DNA from: Antarcticimicrobium sediminis
GTDB lineage: Bacteria > Pseudomonadota > Alphaproteobacteria > Rhodobacterales > Rhodobacteraceae
Assembly: GCF_004348975.1 (NCBI RefSeq)
Contig: NZ_SMFP01000004.1
Span: 62,001 to 126,000 of the forward strand
Reading direction: 5' to 3'
Length of the DNA stretch: 64,000 nt
Part shown: positions 36,011-43,545 of the stretch, piece by piece
Layout: each line of letters begins with the position of its first letter
Position numbering within the stretch: position 1 is the stretch's first letter
Notes under the pieces: model-generated
Database searches by the model: none
Told to the model about the DNA's origin: nothing
The model's input: only the letters and a program-made list of their open reading frames with translations
Made by a program: the position numbers and the translations under genes

Positions 36011-37290
36011 GCGGCGTGGCACACCCGCGCCGGAGCAACGCACCGCATGTGAACGCCGATCGTCTCTGGTCACGTCATATGGAACTGGCCCGGGTCGGTG
36101 TGGTCGAGGAGGTCGGCAACTGTCGGCTGGCCCTGTCGGACGAAGATGGCACCGTGCGGGACATGTTCGCCGGGTGGTGCCGGGAGGCCGGGCTGACCCT
36201 GCGCTCGGATCGAGCGGGCAACATGTTCGCCCTGCGGGCAGGGCGCGACCCAAGCCGTGCGGTGGTCGCCGCTGGCAGCCATCTGGACACCCAGCCCCAT
36301 GGTGGTCGGTTCGATGGTATTTCCGGCGTGCTGGCCGCGCTGGAGGCGATCGAGGCGTTGAACGATGCCGGGATCGAGACCGAGGCGCCGCTGGCCGTGA
36401 TAAACTGGACCAATGAGGAGGGGGTCCGCTTTGCCCCCGGCCTGTTGGGCTCGGCCTGGTTTGCGGGGCGGATCGCCGACGAGACGCTGGACAATATCGT
36501 GTCGGCTGATGGGGCGCGCTTTGCCGACGAGGTTGCGCGCATCGGGTGGCGCGGCGACATGCTGCCGGTGGATCTGACGCTCGATTCCTTTTTCGAGCTG
36601 CATATCGAACAGGGGCCGGTTCTCGAAAGGGCTGGCGCGCAGGTCGGGGTGGTCACATCGGTGCAGGGTCTGCGTTGGCTGGATGTGGCAATCACCGGGC
36701 GCGATTCCCATGCCGGCACAACACCGCTGGATCTGCGCAAGGACGCATTGCTGGCGGCGGGGGCGATCTTGGTCGCGCTGCGCCGGACCGGGCTTGCCGC
36801 GGGGCCCGATGCGCGGGTCAGCGTCGGGCGTCTGGCCACCGCGACGGACGGCCCCAGCACCATCGTTGGCCATGCCGATCTGGTGATCGACATCCGCCAT
36901 CCCGATCAGGGCGCGCTGGACCGGCTGGCGCGGGATTGCGCCGAAGCCTGTTGCACCGCCGCCGCCGAATTTGACTGCGAGGCCGAGGTGTCCGAGCGGT
37001 TCGCCATCCCGCCGCAGCTTTTTGATCGCGACTGCGTCGCCCTGGTCGAGACCGCGGCCCGGGCGCTGGATCTGGATTATCTCAGGTTGCCCAGTGGTGC
37101 CCTGCACGACGCGGCCAATATCGCGGCCCTGACGCCGACGGCGATGGTCTTCGTGCCGTGCCGTGACGGGATCAGCCACAACGTTCAGGAATATGCGGCA
37201 CCCGAGGATCTGGCCGCAGGCGCGGACGTGCTGCTGCACGCCATGCTGGAAAGGGCCGGGATCGTCAGCCGGCCGGACGGGCAGGGTTAA
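36007..37290 (+). CDS. M20-family amidase/carbamoylase (N-carbamoyl amino acid hydrolase type)
   Basis: A 427-residue zinc hydrolase of the M20 hydantoinase/carbamoylase group. Metal-binding residues are seen as GSHLDTQPHGGRFDG (His92, Asp103), TNEEG (Glu137, Glu138), a His in ELHIEQGPVL and one near the C-terminus in PCRDGISHN. It would hydrolyse the N-carbamoyl or ureide product left after ring opening by HyuAB. TTG at 36,007 overlaps the permease stop (TTGA); GTG at 36,049 is an alternative start. It closes the operon; downstream is accessory DNA. Allantoate amidohydrolase is a close relative and cannot be excluded. Confidence 0.9.
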   Translation: MSGVAHPRRSNAPHVNADRLWSRHMELARVGVVEEVGNCRLALSDEDGTVRDMFAGWCREAGLTLRSDRAGNMFALRAGRDPSRAVVAAGSHLDTQPHGGRFDGISGVLAALEAIEALNDAGIETEAPLAVINWTNEEGVRFAPGLLGSAWFAGRIADETLDNIVSADGARFADEVARIGWRGDMLPVDLTLDSFFELHIEQGPVLERAGAQVGVVTSVQGLRWLDVAITGRDSHAGTTPLDLRKDALLAAGAILVALRRTGLAAGPDARVSVGRLATATDGPSTIVGHADLVIDIRHPDQGALDRLARDCAEACCTAAAEFDCEAEVSERFAIPPQLFDRDCVALVETAARALDLDYLRLPSGALHDAANIAALTPTAMVFVPCRDGISHNVQEYAAPEDLAAGADVLLHAMLERAGIVSRPDGQG

Positions 37291-37387
37291 CAGGCCCGGG
37301 GCAGGCAGCGCCCGCCCTCCCAGATACGCCTCGCTCGACCTTGTCGATACCTGCGCGCGCTGGCGGAAATTTCGTTTTGCCTCAATT

Positions 37388-37515
37388 GGGACTCTGTTGC
37401 ACAAATTGGATTGAGGATTCATCCCTTGAATCCAGCGTGATAGCTGGGAGGCATGAGCAGACCGACATCGCCGACCTACAAGATCAGGAACTGGCGGGCC
37501 TGCAACGAATCGCTT
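37388..37515 (+). mobile_element. IS5-family remnant: left end and first 20-odd transposase codons
   Basis: The segment begins with GGGACTCTGTTGCACAAATT, which looks like an IS5-family terminal repeat, and 65 bases later ATG 37,453 opens MSRPTSPTYKIRNWRACNES, the N-terminus of an IS5-type transposase. After about 21 codons the similarity stops and the reading becomes ISL3-derived sequence. The right end and the catalytic DDE core are absent, so the element is dead. It marks the left edge of accessory DNA after the hydantoinase operon. Confidence 0.72.
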
Positions 37516-37588
37516 TCCTGCCGTTCAGCGCATCAGGTGGCGCGCAGCTCTTCCAGCCGCCGGCCCATTCCCCTTCCAACCGCAGTAG

Positions 37589-38602
37589 CTAGGGGGTGAG
37601 ACTGCTCTCGCGGATTCGGAAAACGTCCTCACGCTCCCCGCGAACGATTTGGCGAACCAAACCGCGGCTCAGCCCGGTCAGGCGAACGATGCGTTTGATG
37701 GGAGTGCCATCATCGGCCATCTGGCGAACCATTCGATTGGTCTGCTGGCGACGCAGGAAGCCCTCGTATTGCAGCCTTTCCGCCGCCGTCAGCAGCTTCG
37801 GATCGAGGGTATTCGCCCCGGTCGCCTTTCGGATGGCAGGCATGTTCCGCTGTACTGCGGACAGGAAGGCCGCGCTCACATTCTCCAACAGGTGCCAGCG
37901 GTCGGCTACCTGAACCGCCTTCGGCAAAGCCCTTGAGACTGCACTGCCATAGCCCCCGTTGCGGTCGCGGGCGACGACCTCGATCCCTGGGTGGACCCGC
38001 AGCCACGCCTCCACCGTAGCAGGCTCCCGGTCCGGAAGAATATCGATGACCCGGCGCCGCTCCAGATCGCAGATCAACGTGCCGTACCGCTGACCTTTGC
38101 GCCATGCCCAGTCATCGATGCCGATGACGCGGAGTTCGCTGCTGGCAGCCTCCGCCGTGCTTCGAATGCTGCGCAGAAAGGTATCCTTGCTGGCCGGCAG
38201 CTGGAGCCGTGCAGCAAGTGCCTGTGCTGGACGCCCGCCCAGTGCCAAGCCAAGGTGCCGGACCAGCCCTTGCAGACGGGAGGTGCGCCGCGCATACGGC
38301 CGGGTCACCGCAGGTGGGAACCGCTCCGCAAATATCTTCGCAGAGCAATTCATGGCGCGGCACCGAAAGCGACGAACCAGCAAGACCAATTCCACAGCCC
38401 GGCCATGAGCCGGCAGATCAGCCGGACGACGCCGATACCTGCTGTGGACATGCCGCGAAATCGTGCCGCAGTGCGGACAGGACGCCGCAGTTTTGGCGGA
38501 ATGTGAATGGATCCGGATCGTGTTTTCGACAAGCTCGATCTGATCGGCCTTGAGACCTGCGGGTAGAAAATCCCGCCGTGAAAAGCGCAACGCCATCGGC
38601 AA
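37589..38602 (-). pseudogene. ISL3-family transposase, truncated by an amber codon
   Basis: A 337-residue reading frame with the ISL3 layout: a zinc-finger-like N-terminus (CPHCGTISRHVHSRYRRR), the DDE start GIDDWAWRKGQRYGTL, and VVARDRNGGYGSAV, followed by a helix-turn-helix near the end (LTGLSRGLVRQIV). It stops at TAG 37,589-37,591 after SSLTP, yet the same frame continues beyond with LEGEWAGG, which matches the conserved segment that follows in ISL3 transposases. The stop is thus probably a mutated Trp codon, and the remaining C-terminus is replaced by IS5 sequence. The normal protein is 400 or more residues long, so this copy should be inactive. Confidence 0.82.
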
Positions 38603-39199
38603 CCTCCGCGAAAGATGGCCGAAATATAGCGTTAGCCATGCCAGAACTGCACCAAATCTGCGTCAGAGCCAAAATTGCATGCTTGTTCACACCTTATCCA
38701 AACCCGCCGCTTCGATTCCCATTATGGTGCTCTATCCCGGCCAAGCCCTGCATTTGAAAGCCTCAACCGGGGCGCAGAGCGAAGGTTGAAAGCGCCCGGT
38801 TTCCAGGAGCGAAATGAACCGCACCGAACCGAACCGAACAGAACCGAGGCGATGCGGTGCGTTTGGAGAGTTTTCTCTGTGGCGGTTCTGCTTGTTCACG
38901 CTGCTCGCTCAGCATCAGCGCGAAGGCGGCCACGAGATATTCGTTCAGCCAGGTCACGCAGATGCTATTCGCGCTTGGGTTGACATGTCGCCATTCGTCG
39001 TTGTTCAGGTTGTTATGCACGATGGAGTTCGCTACGCAGAAGCTTACGAGCAGACGATGATACCTAATCGACAGCCACCACCAAGCTTGATCCAAGTCTG
39101 GTCAGGTTCTTGCTTCAATACAATCAAATCGAAACATGCCGCGCATCGTCTTCGGCACGACTGATCGACGAAGCGCTGCGAACAAAAAATCAGGTGCCA
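38603..39199. other. Spacer without recognisable genes (ISL3 upstream end, short GAACC repeats)
   Basis: About 600 bases between the ISL3 transposase and the DUF262 gene. It holds the probable outer end of the ISL3 element and a simple-sequence run of GAACC-type units at about 38,815-38,850. ORFs here on both strands have no recognisable domain and no convincing ribosome-binding site. I see no promoter I can defend. Confidence 0.5.
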
Positions 39200-40957
39200 A
39201 TGAGCTACGCGACTATCACGATCGGAGACCTTCTTGCGGATGTGAATACCAAGTATTTCCTGCCGGCCATCCAGCGTCCTTACGTCTGGAGTGCAGACCA
39301 GGTGATCACCCTGATCGATTCGCTCATGAAGGGGTATCCGATCAGTTCCTTGATGTTCTGGTCAGTCGATGAATACCTGAAGCGTGAGTTGAAGATCTAC
39401 AACTTCATCGAGAACTGGAAGCCGGGCATGCAAAACCCTGCGGCTTCTGCGGATGGCCGAGATGTGACGCTCGTTCTGGATGGGCAGCAACGTATCACGT
39501 CGCTTCTGATCGCCTTGCGCGGCACATTCTCCGAAAAGATGAAATACAAGCGTCATTCAAGCGCAGATGCCTGGTCAGAAAAGACCTTGTATCTGGATCT
39601 GCTGAAGGATCCGGCCGAGGAGGAGGATGGTTCCGATCTCGGGGTGAGCTATGGTTTGCGGTTTCATACTCATCCGCCGCGCAACGATTATCGTCATCAC
39701 TGGTTTCGGCTCGGCGACATTCTGAATTACAGAACCGACGCACAATTGCAGACGCTCATCGACGACACACTCGATAGCCTGCATCATGGCGTCACGGCCT
39801 ATGAACGTGATCTCATCAAGACGACCCTGCGTCGCTTGCATCAGGTGCTATGGGTCGACGAGGTGATCAACTACTACACCGAAACCAGCCCTTCCGTGGA
39901 TCGAGTGCTCGACATCTTCGTGCGCGCCAATGACGGTGGCACGAAGCTATCGAAATCGGATCTTTTGATGTCGATGATCACGTCGAAATGGGAAAACGGT
40001 TCCGCTCGCGACTTAGTGTTTGATTTCGTCGATCACATCAACAAGGGTCTGAACAGCCCGAACAAGATCACCAAGGATTTCGTCCTGAAGGCTTGCTTGG
40101 TGCTGTGCGGCTTCGACGTGAAATATAATGTCTCGAACTTCACGATGCAGGCGATCGCTGACATCGAGCGAAACTGGCCAGCAATCAAGGATGCGATCGA
40201 GCGCACGTTCCGGTTCCTGAACGGGTTGGGGATCACTGCGGAAAACCTCACCTCGTTAAATGCGGTGCTGCCAATTGCGTGGTATTTGTTCCACGCGCCG
40301 GGCGTGACGTTGCGCGGATCTTCGGAATTCGACCGACATAATGCCAGAGCAATCCAGAGATGGTTGATCAACAGCCTTCTAATGGGCGTATTCGCCGGCA
40401 CGTCGGACCGTACAATCGCGGCCGCGCGTGCGACTCTGAAGGATACGAGTCAAACCAGCCGAAATTTTCCCGAAGTGCAACTTTATCACGCCCTCGCCAT
40501 CGGTGGCCGCATGACCAGGCTGGATGAGCGCGCTATCGAGGAGTTGCTTGAGCTCGGATACGGTAAACCCAAGACCTTCTTGGCCCTATCTCTCCTCTAC
40601 GATGATCTCGACTGGAACGGCATAATCTACCATGTCGATCACATCATCCCTCAGGCGAGGGCAACACGCCGCGTCCTGATGGGGATGAATTTGCCCGAAC
40701 ATCGGGTTCGAGAGATCGCAAGCGCAGTGAACCGGCTGGGTAATCTTCAGTTTCTGCCTGCGCATGAGAATATTGAGAAAGGTGACATGCCTTTCGACGC
40801 TTGGATCACCAGCCGGAGTGATGCCTATCGTGACCGCCATTTGATCGAGCACACACCCGACCTCTGGACGGCGACCATGCTGCCTGAGTTCGTACGGAGC
40901 CGGGAGCGGCTGATCAGGCAGAAATTGCTGGAACTGACCGAGCGGGTACCGGCCTGA
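39200..40957 (+). CDS. DUF262/DUF1524 (GmrSD-like) HNH nuclease
   Basis: A 585-residue protein with an N-terminal DUF262 domain containing IQRPYVW (residues 24-30) and the DGQQRITSL motif (94-102), a ParB-like nucleotide-binding site, and a C-terminal DUF1524 HNH-like nuclease with VDHIIP (Asp480, His481) and NLQFLPAHEN (Asn515, Asn524). This is the architecture of type IV restriction enzymes such as GmrSD and BrxU, and also of SspE, which attack modified phage DNA. ATG at 39,200 opens the conserved sequence; the frame is open 30 codons further. The ribosome-binding site is weak. It stands alone among IS and integrase debris, so it is likely a mobile defence gene. Confidence 0.88.
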   Translation: MSYATITIGDLLADVNTKYFLPAIQRPYVWSADQVITLIDSLMKGYPISSLMFWSVDEYLKRELKIYNFIENWKPGMQNPAASADGRDVTLVLDGQQRITSLLIALRGTFSEKMKYKRHSSADAWSEKTLYLDLLKDPAEEEDGSDLGVSYGLRFHTHPPRNDYRHHWFRLGDILNYRTDAQLQTLIDDTLDSLHHGVTAYERDLIKTTLRRLHQVLWVDEVINYYTETSPSVDRVLDIFVRANDGGTKLSKSDLLMSMITSKWENGSARDLVFDFVDHINKGLNSPNKITKDFVLKACLVLCGFDVKYNVSNFTMQAIADIERNWPAIKDAIERTFRFLNGLGITAENLTSLNAVLPIAWYLFHAPGVTLRGSSEFDRHNARAIQRWLINSLLMGVFAGTSDRTIAAARATLKDTSQTSRNFPEVQLYHALAIGGRMTRLDERAIEELLELGYGKPKTFLALSLLYDDLDWNGIIYHVDHIIPQARATRRVLMGMNLPEHRVREIASAVNRLGNLQFLPAHENIEKGDMPFDAWITSRSDAYRDRHLIEHTPDLWTATMLPEFVRSRERLIRQKLLELTERVPA

Positions 40958-40979
40958 TGGATCGGGGCGAATTGAAGCG

Positions 40980-41156
40980 GTGCTGCCTTGGTGGTTGGAC
41001 GAGCTCGCGCTTGAGCACCCGTCTGGGCAGCAAGGAAAGCTCGCTGCGCGTTATCTGCTTAGGCGTGCGGATGGTGATGCTATCGAGTTGATGTTCAAGA
41101 AGGGGCCGAAGACCCCGGCGAACCTATGGGTTATCATAAGCGGGTGTCCGGACTGA
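40980..41156 (+). pseudogene. 58-codon fragment downstream of the DUF262 gene
   Basis: Starting at GTG 40,980 a short frame reads LPWWLDELALEHPSGQQGKL and ends after KTPANLWVIISGCPD at TGA 41,156. The composition looks like real protein, and the frame is open upstream into the end of the DUF262 gene, but it stops abruptly. I do not recognise the family. It is probably the beginning of a second, truncated gene of the DUF262 locus. Confidence 0.4.
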
Positions 41157-41339
41157 CCGCTGGGCCGGGGTTGCACTTCTAGTCCTCCCCGGCCTCGGCG
41201 TTGTTCATGTCGAAAGGATCGAACGGCAAACCCATCTACGGGCGCCACTCAGCACTGACGTCCATGCGCGAGTTGGAGCATGCGGATTTGATTTGCTTCC
41301 GGATCGTGTCGATCGCGGATCTGGGCTGCATTCTGGATC

Positions 41340-41787
41340 ATCTCCTGGGTTGAAGTCCGCCAACCGAAGCGGGATGCCTATCGCTGGATAGCGGATGGGT
41401 AGATCTCGACACCGGCATGATTCACTTCCTCGGCAAGGCGAGGTCGAAACCAAGAAACGCAAGGGCGTGGTGAGGATGCCTGCGACCCTCCACGGCGAAA
41501 TGAAGAACTGGAATAAGGAGGGGAGCTATGTGGTTTCTTTCAAGGGCGCCCCGATTGACCGGATCGACAAGGCATTCCGTGCCGCTGTTGTGCGTGCAGG
41601 CCTGAAGAATGTCACACCTCATACCCTCAAGCACACTGCTGTCACTTGGGCGTTCAAGCACGGGATGACGCTGGAAGACGCAACCGCCTACTTCGCGACC
41701 TCACGCGAGATCTTGGAAAATGTTTACCGGTCCTACAGTCCGGATGCACTGAAGAACGCAGCAAACATCATGGACTGGAAAATATGA
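41340..41787 (+). pseudogene. Tyrosine recombinase (integrase), C-terminal half, frameshifted
   Basis: The C-terminal catalytic half of a phage/island integrase. From about 41,440 to 41,787 the frame reads KKRKGVVRMPATLHGEMKNW, HTLKHTAVTWAFKHGMTLED and the Tyr-containing ENVYRSYSPDALKNAAN. Immediately upstream, the matching segment WVDLDTGMIHFLGKA is in another frame, so a frameshift lies near 41,440. The box II residue is Lys (HTLKHT) where most family members have Arg. The N-terminal half is missing or unrecognisable. It lies 120 bases left of the tRNA-derived repeat at 41,907, the usual place of an integrase next to its attachment site. Confidence 0.8.
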
Positions 41788-41890
41788 TGCGTCTCGGTGC
41801 GGCCCTTCTCGAACAGGCTTGATCGAAATGGGCATTGTTACCAAGCGAAACGTTGCGAATATTGTTGCGGTAGGTAAGTCAAAAACAACA

Positions 41891-41910
41891 AAGGCGCCCG
41901 AAGGCGCCTT
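41891..41910 (-). terminator. Relic tRNA terminator next to left attachment repeat
   Basis: On the minus strand, arms AAGGCGCC/GGCGCCTT with a TTCG tetraloop are followed by TGTTGTTTTT, a standard intrinsic terminator. It is placed as expected downstream of a tRNA 3' end, but here only a tRNA fragment precedes it. The stem differs in sequence from the terminator next to the intact tRNA, so the two flanks have different origins. Confidence 0.7.
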
Positions 41911-41967
41911 GTTTATATGGTCGGAGTGAGAGGATTCGAACCTCCGGCCCCTGCCTCCCGAAGACAG
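41907..41967 (-). repeat. Left attachment site: 61-bp copy of the tRNA-Pro 3' half
   Basis: These 61 bases are identical to 54,583-54,643, which covers the 3' half of tRNA-Pro from the anticodon loop to the CCA end plus 11 bases downstream. The rest of the tRNA is absent here: after ...GAAGACAG the sequence departs. A duplicated tRNA 3' segment flanking foreign DNA is the direct footprint of tyrosine-recombinase integration. It also explains why a tRNA-like signal appears here without a tRNA gene. Confidence 0.92.
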
Positions 41968-42044
41968 AGGGGCATAGGGTGGAGTCAATAAAACAAGGGG
42001 TTTCGGGGCCGACATGCGGCAAAAAACCCCGGAAATCCGGGGTA

Positions 42045-42065
42045 TTTCTGGGGCGGCCCCAGAAA
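42045..42065. repeat. Left inner palindrome of the island
   Basis: Arms TTTCTGGGGC and GCCCCAGAAA around one base. An almost identical palindrome is found at the opposite end (54,523-54,546). It lies 78 bases inside the left attachment repeat. It may be a terminator or a recombination-protein site; a second hairpin (CCCCGG..CCGGGG) precedes it at about 42,027-42,042. Confidence 0.7.
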
Positions 42066-42180
42066 CGTATCGCGCCACCGTCAGCTGATGGAAATTGCCG
42101 TGGATAAGGCGGCGGCGCCGAGCGCGCGCCGTGATGCTGGTGCGGCATCGCGCGGCGGTGGTTCTGGCGCGTATCATATC

Positions 42181-42270
42181 GACTTTTGGCATTGAGGGGC
42201 CACCCAGGGGCAATCTGGGTGTGTCGTGGACGAGCCTGTCGAGGATGGCGTCGGCGAAGGCTTCCGCCAT
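42181..42270 (-). pseudogene. IS21-type IstB helper ATPase, C-terminal fragment
   Basis: The minus strand reads MAEAFADAILDRLVHDTPRL, matching the very conserved C-terminal segment of IstB (ADAILDRIVH...). The ATPase core, IstA and the element ends are not present next to it. It shows that an IS21-family element was once inserted here. The gap 41,968-42,377 holds nothing else recognisable. Confidence 0.72.
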
Positions 42271-42377
42271 GCCGTTGAGCTTGGGTTCCCGCTACTCGAA
42301 ATGTCTCTTGAGCTTGCTCGTTGATGGCACTGGGAAAACTTTCTTCAGAACATTCTGTTTTTCAGGTATCTTCGCGG

Positions 42378-42725
42378 TCAAACTGAAGTTTGCCGCTTCC
42401 GAAACTCGAGATACCGCGTGAGAAGAGCTTCGATATTCCTGGCCCCGACGGGGTTTTGGCTGTGAACGGTGAAGCGGAAATGAAGCGGCAGACCAGCCTC
42501 ATAGCCAGTCCCCGGCAGCGCCCCGATATCTCCATCGACGAGTTTGTGCGCGATGTCATGTCCGGTTGGCTCATCATCGCCGAGATCATGGTCAAAGCTG
42601 ATGAAACCGGGCGGGCCGAATTGGGTCAGGATGGCCTCGACCTGGCGCGCGTTTCGCGCGATCTTCCACGACAGCCCATCTTCGGGAGGGAAGCGCTCGT
42701 CGTCAATGAAGAGTGCATAAGTCAT
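42378..42725 (-). CDS. Cyclic-phosphate processing receiver-like (cpRec) protein
   Basis: A 115-residue single-domain protein resembling the receiver-like family proposed to process RNA cyclic phosphates. Characteristic segments are ALFIDDERFP (acidic triad at residues 8-10), ISFDHDLGDDEPTGHDIAHK and FTVHSQNPVGARNIEALL near the C-terminus. The family is found in phages and RNA-repair or conflict loci; its reaction is predicted, not proven. It is the last gene of a minus-strand group behind a lipoprotein, with 82 bases between them. The ATG at 42,725 starts exactly at the conserved beginning of the domain. Confidence 0.75.
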   Translation of the reverse strand: MTYALFIDDERFPPEDGLSWKIARNARQVEAILTQFGPPGFISFDHDLGDDEPTGHDIAHKLVDGDIGALPGTGYEAGLPLHFRFTVHSQNPVGARNIEALLTRYLEFRKRQTSV

Positions 42726-42807
42726 TCAGTGAACTCCAAGATCTGATGCGCATGAGATGACGTTGGTCCGCCCGAAACGGCGAACCAACCAATAGCTCTA
42801 CAGCCAA

Positions 42808-43386
42808 TCAGAACCAAGCTCTGGCATGCCAGCCATCAGAGGACTTGCGTGCTTCGGCCACTCCCCCGTCGGGTTCGACCATGCCGGGAATGGCGGCGAA
42901 TGCATCCCGGTCGAGCCAGGACGGCAGGTCAGTGTATTGGTAGGTGAATTCGACTTTTGCCGTGTTTTCGTTCTGCCCGTCGTCACCGTAGGTATATCGC
43001 GTGATCTCGACGACCTCAGGCGTACCGACACAGACCCCCTCGCCATCGGTCCAAATGTTTTCGCGCTCGCCGGCCGGGGTCAGATCGATCTTGTCCGCCG
43101 GGATGTAACCGTTTTTGACTTGCTCGATCTCGACAAGGCCCTGGGCCTCCAACCCGGCGAGGATCGGATCAAGGTCCTCGAACTCAAGGAAGTTGCGGTT
43201 GACCGCGATTGGAAATGTGACCTGCCGGGAAGAGGCGATGTTCCAGCATTTTTTCTTGCTTGCGAGGTCCGCGTTGATCGCGTCCTCGAAGTTGCCCTCA
43301 GGTCCGCAGGCCGAGAGGGAGAGTGCGCTCAGCAGCGCGAAGCAGGGAAAGAACGGAAGAGTCGTCATGGTTTTCATCGGTTTCAT
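42808..43386 (-). CDS. Putative lipoprotein, unknown function
   Basis: A 192-residue protein with a lipoprotein signal peptide: basic start, hydrophobic core and lipobox LSACG (cysteine near residue 27). The mature part has no recognised domain and contains a possible coupling site of three ATGs (residues 1, 4 and 7) at its start. It would be anchored in a membrane on the periplasmic side. It lies downstream of an AAA+ ATPase and a 69-codon ORF and upstream of the cpRec-like gene, all on the minus strand. I do not know its function. Confidence 0.7.
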   Translation of the reverse strand: MKPMKTMTTLPFFPCFALLSALSLSACGPEGNFEDAINADLASKKKCWNIASSRQVTFPIAVNRNFLEFEDLDPILAGLEAQGLVEIEQVKNGYIPADKIDLTPAGERENIWTDGEGVCVGTPEVVEITRYTYGDDGQNENTAKVEFTYQYTDLPSWLDRDAFAAIPGMVEPDGGVAEARKSSDGWHARAWF

Positions 43387-43507
43387 GTCTTTTCATGTGT
43401 CTTGGTGGCGCGGTGTTGTTCCGACGCGCCTGGTGTTTTCCCGGGCCGGTGTTGCCAGCGGCAATGGGGCCCATGTCGATCTGTCGGGTCATGTGTATCG
43501 ATATCAT
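43298..43507 (-). CDS. Possible 69-residue ORF with strong ribosome-binding site
   Basis: A short frame of 69 codons starting at ATG 43,507, preceded by AAAGGAG at an 8-base distance, one of the better ribosome-binding sites in this operon. It starts 38 bases after the AAA+ stop and overlaps the start of the lipoprotein gene in a different frame by 89 bases, so it may serve to couple lipoprotein translation. The sequence is polar, rich in H, N and R, without a recognised domain. It could equally be non-coding; the evidence is only the start region. Confidence 0.35.
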   Translation of the reverse strand: MISIHMTRQIDMGPIAAGNTGPGKHQARRNNTAPPRHMKRHETDENHDDSSVLSLLRAAERTLPLGLRT

Positions 43508-43545
43508 TCGTTGCTCCTTTCAGGAGTTGGAGAGGCACCTTGGGC

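Noticed and set aside
38763-39164. Overlapping ORFs of about 110 codons on both strands
   Set aside because: No motif, no ribosome-binding site and mutually exclusive frames; the GAACC run makes one N-terminus low-complexity.
39200-40957. A complete BREX or Ssp system around the DUF262 gene
   Set aside because: None of the partner genes (methylase, Lon-like, phosphatase, sulfur-modification genes) is adjacent; the nuclease stands alone.
41911-41990. A tRNA-Pro gene at the left repeat
   Set aside because: Only the 3' half is present; the acceptor 5' strand, D-arm and half of the anticodon arm are missing, so it is an att copy.
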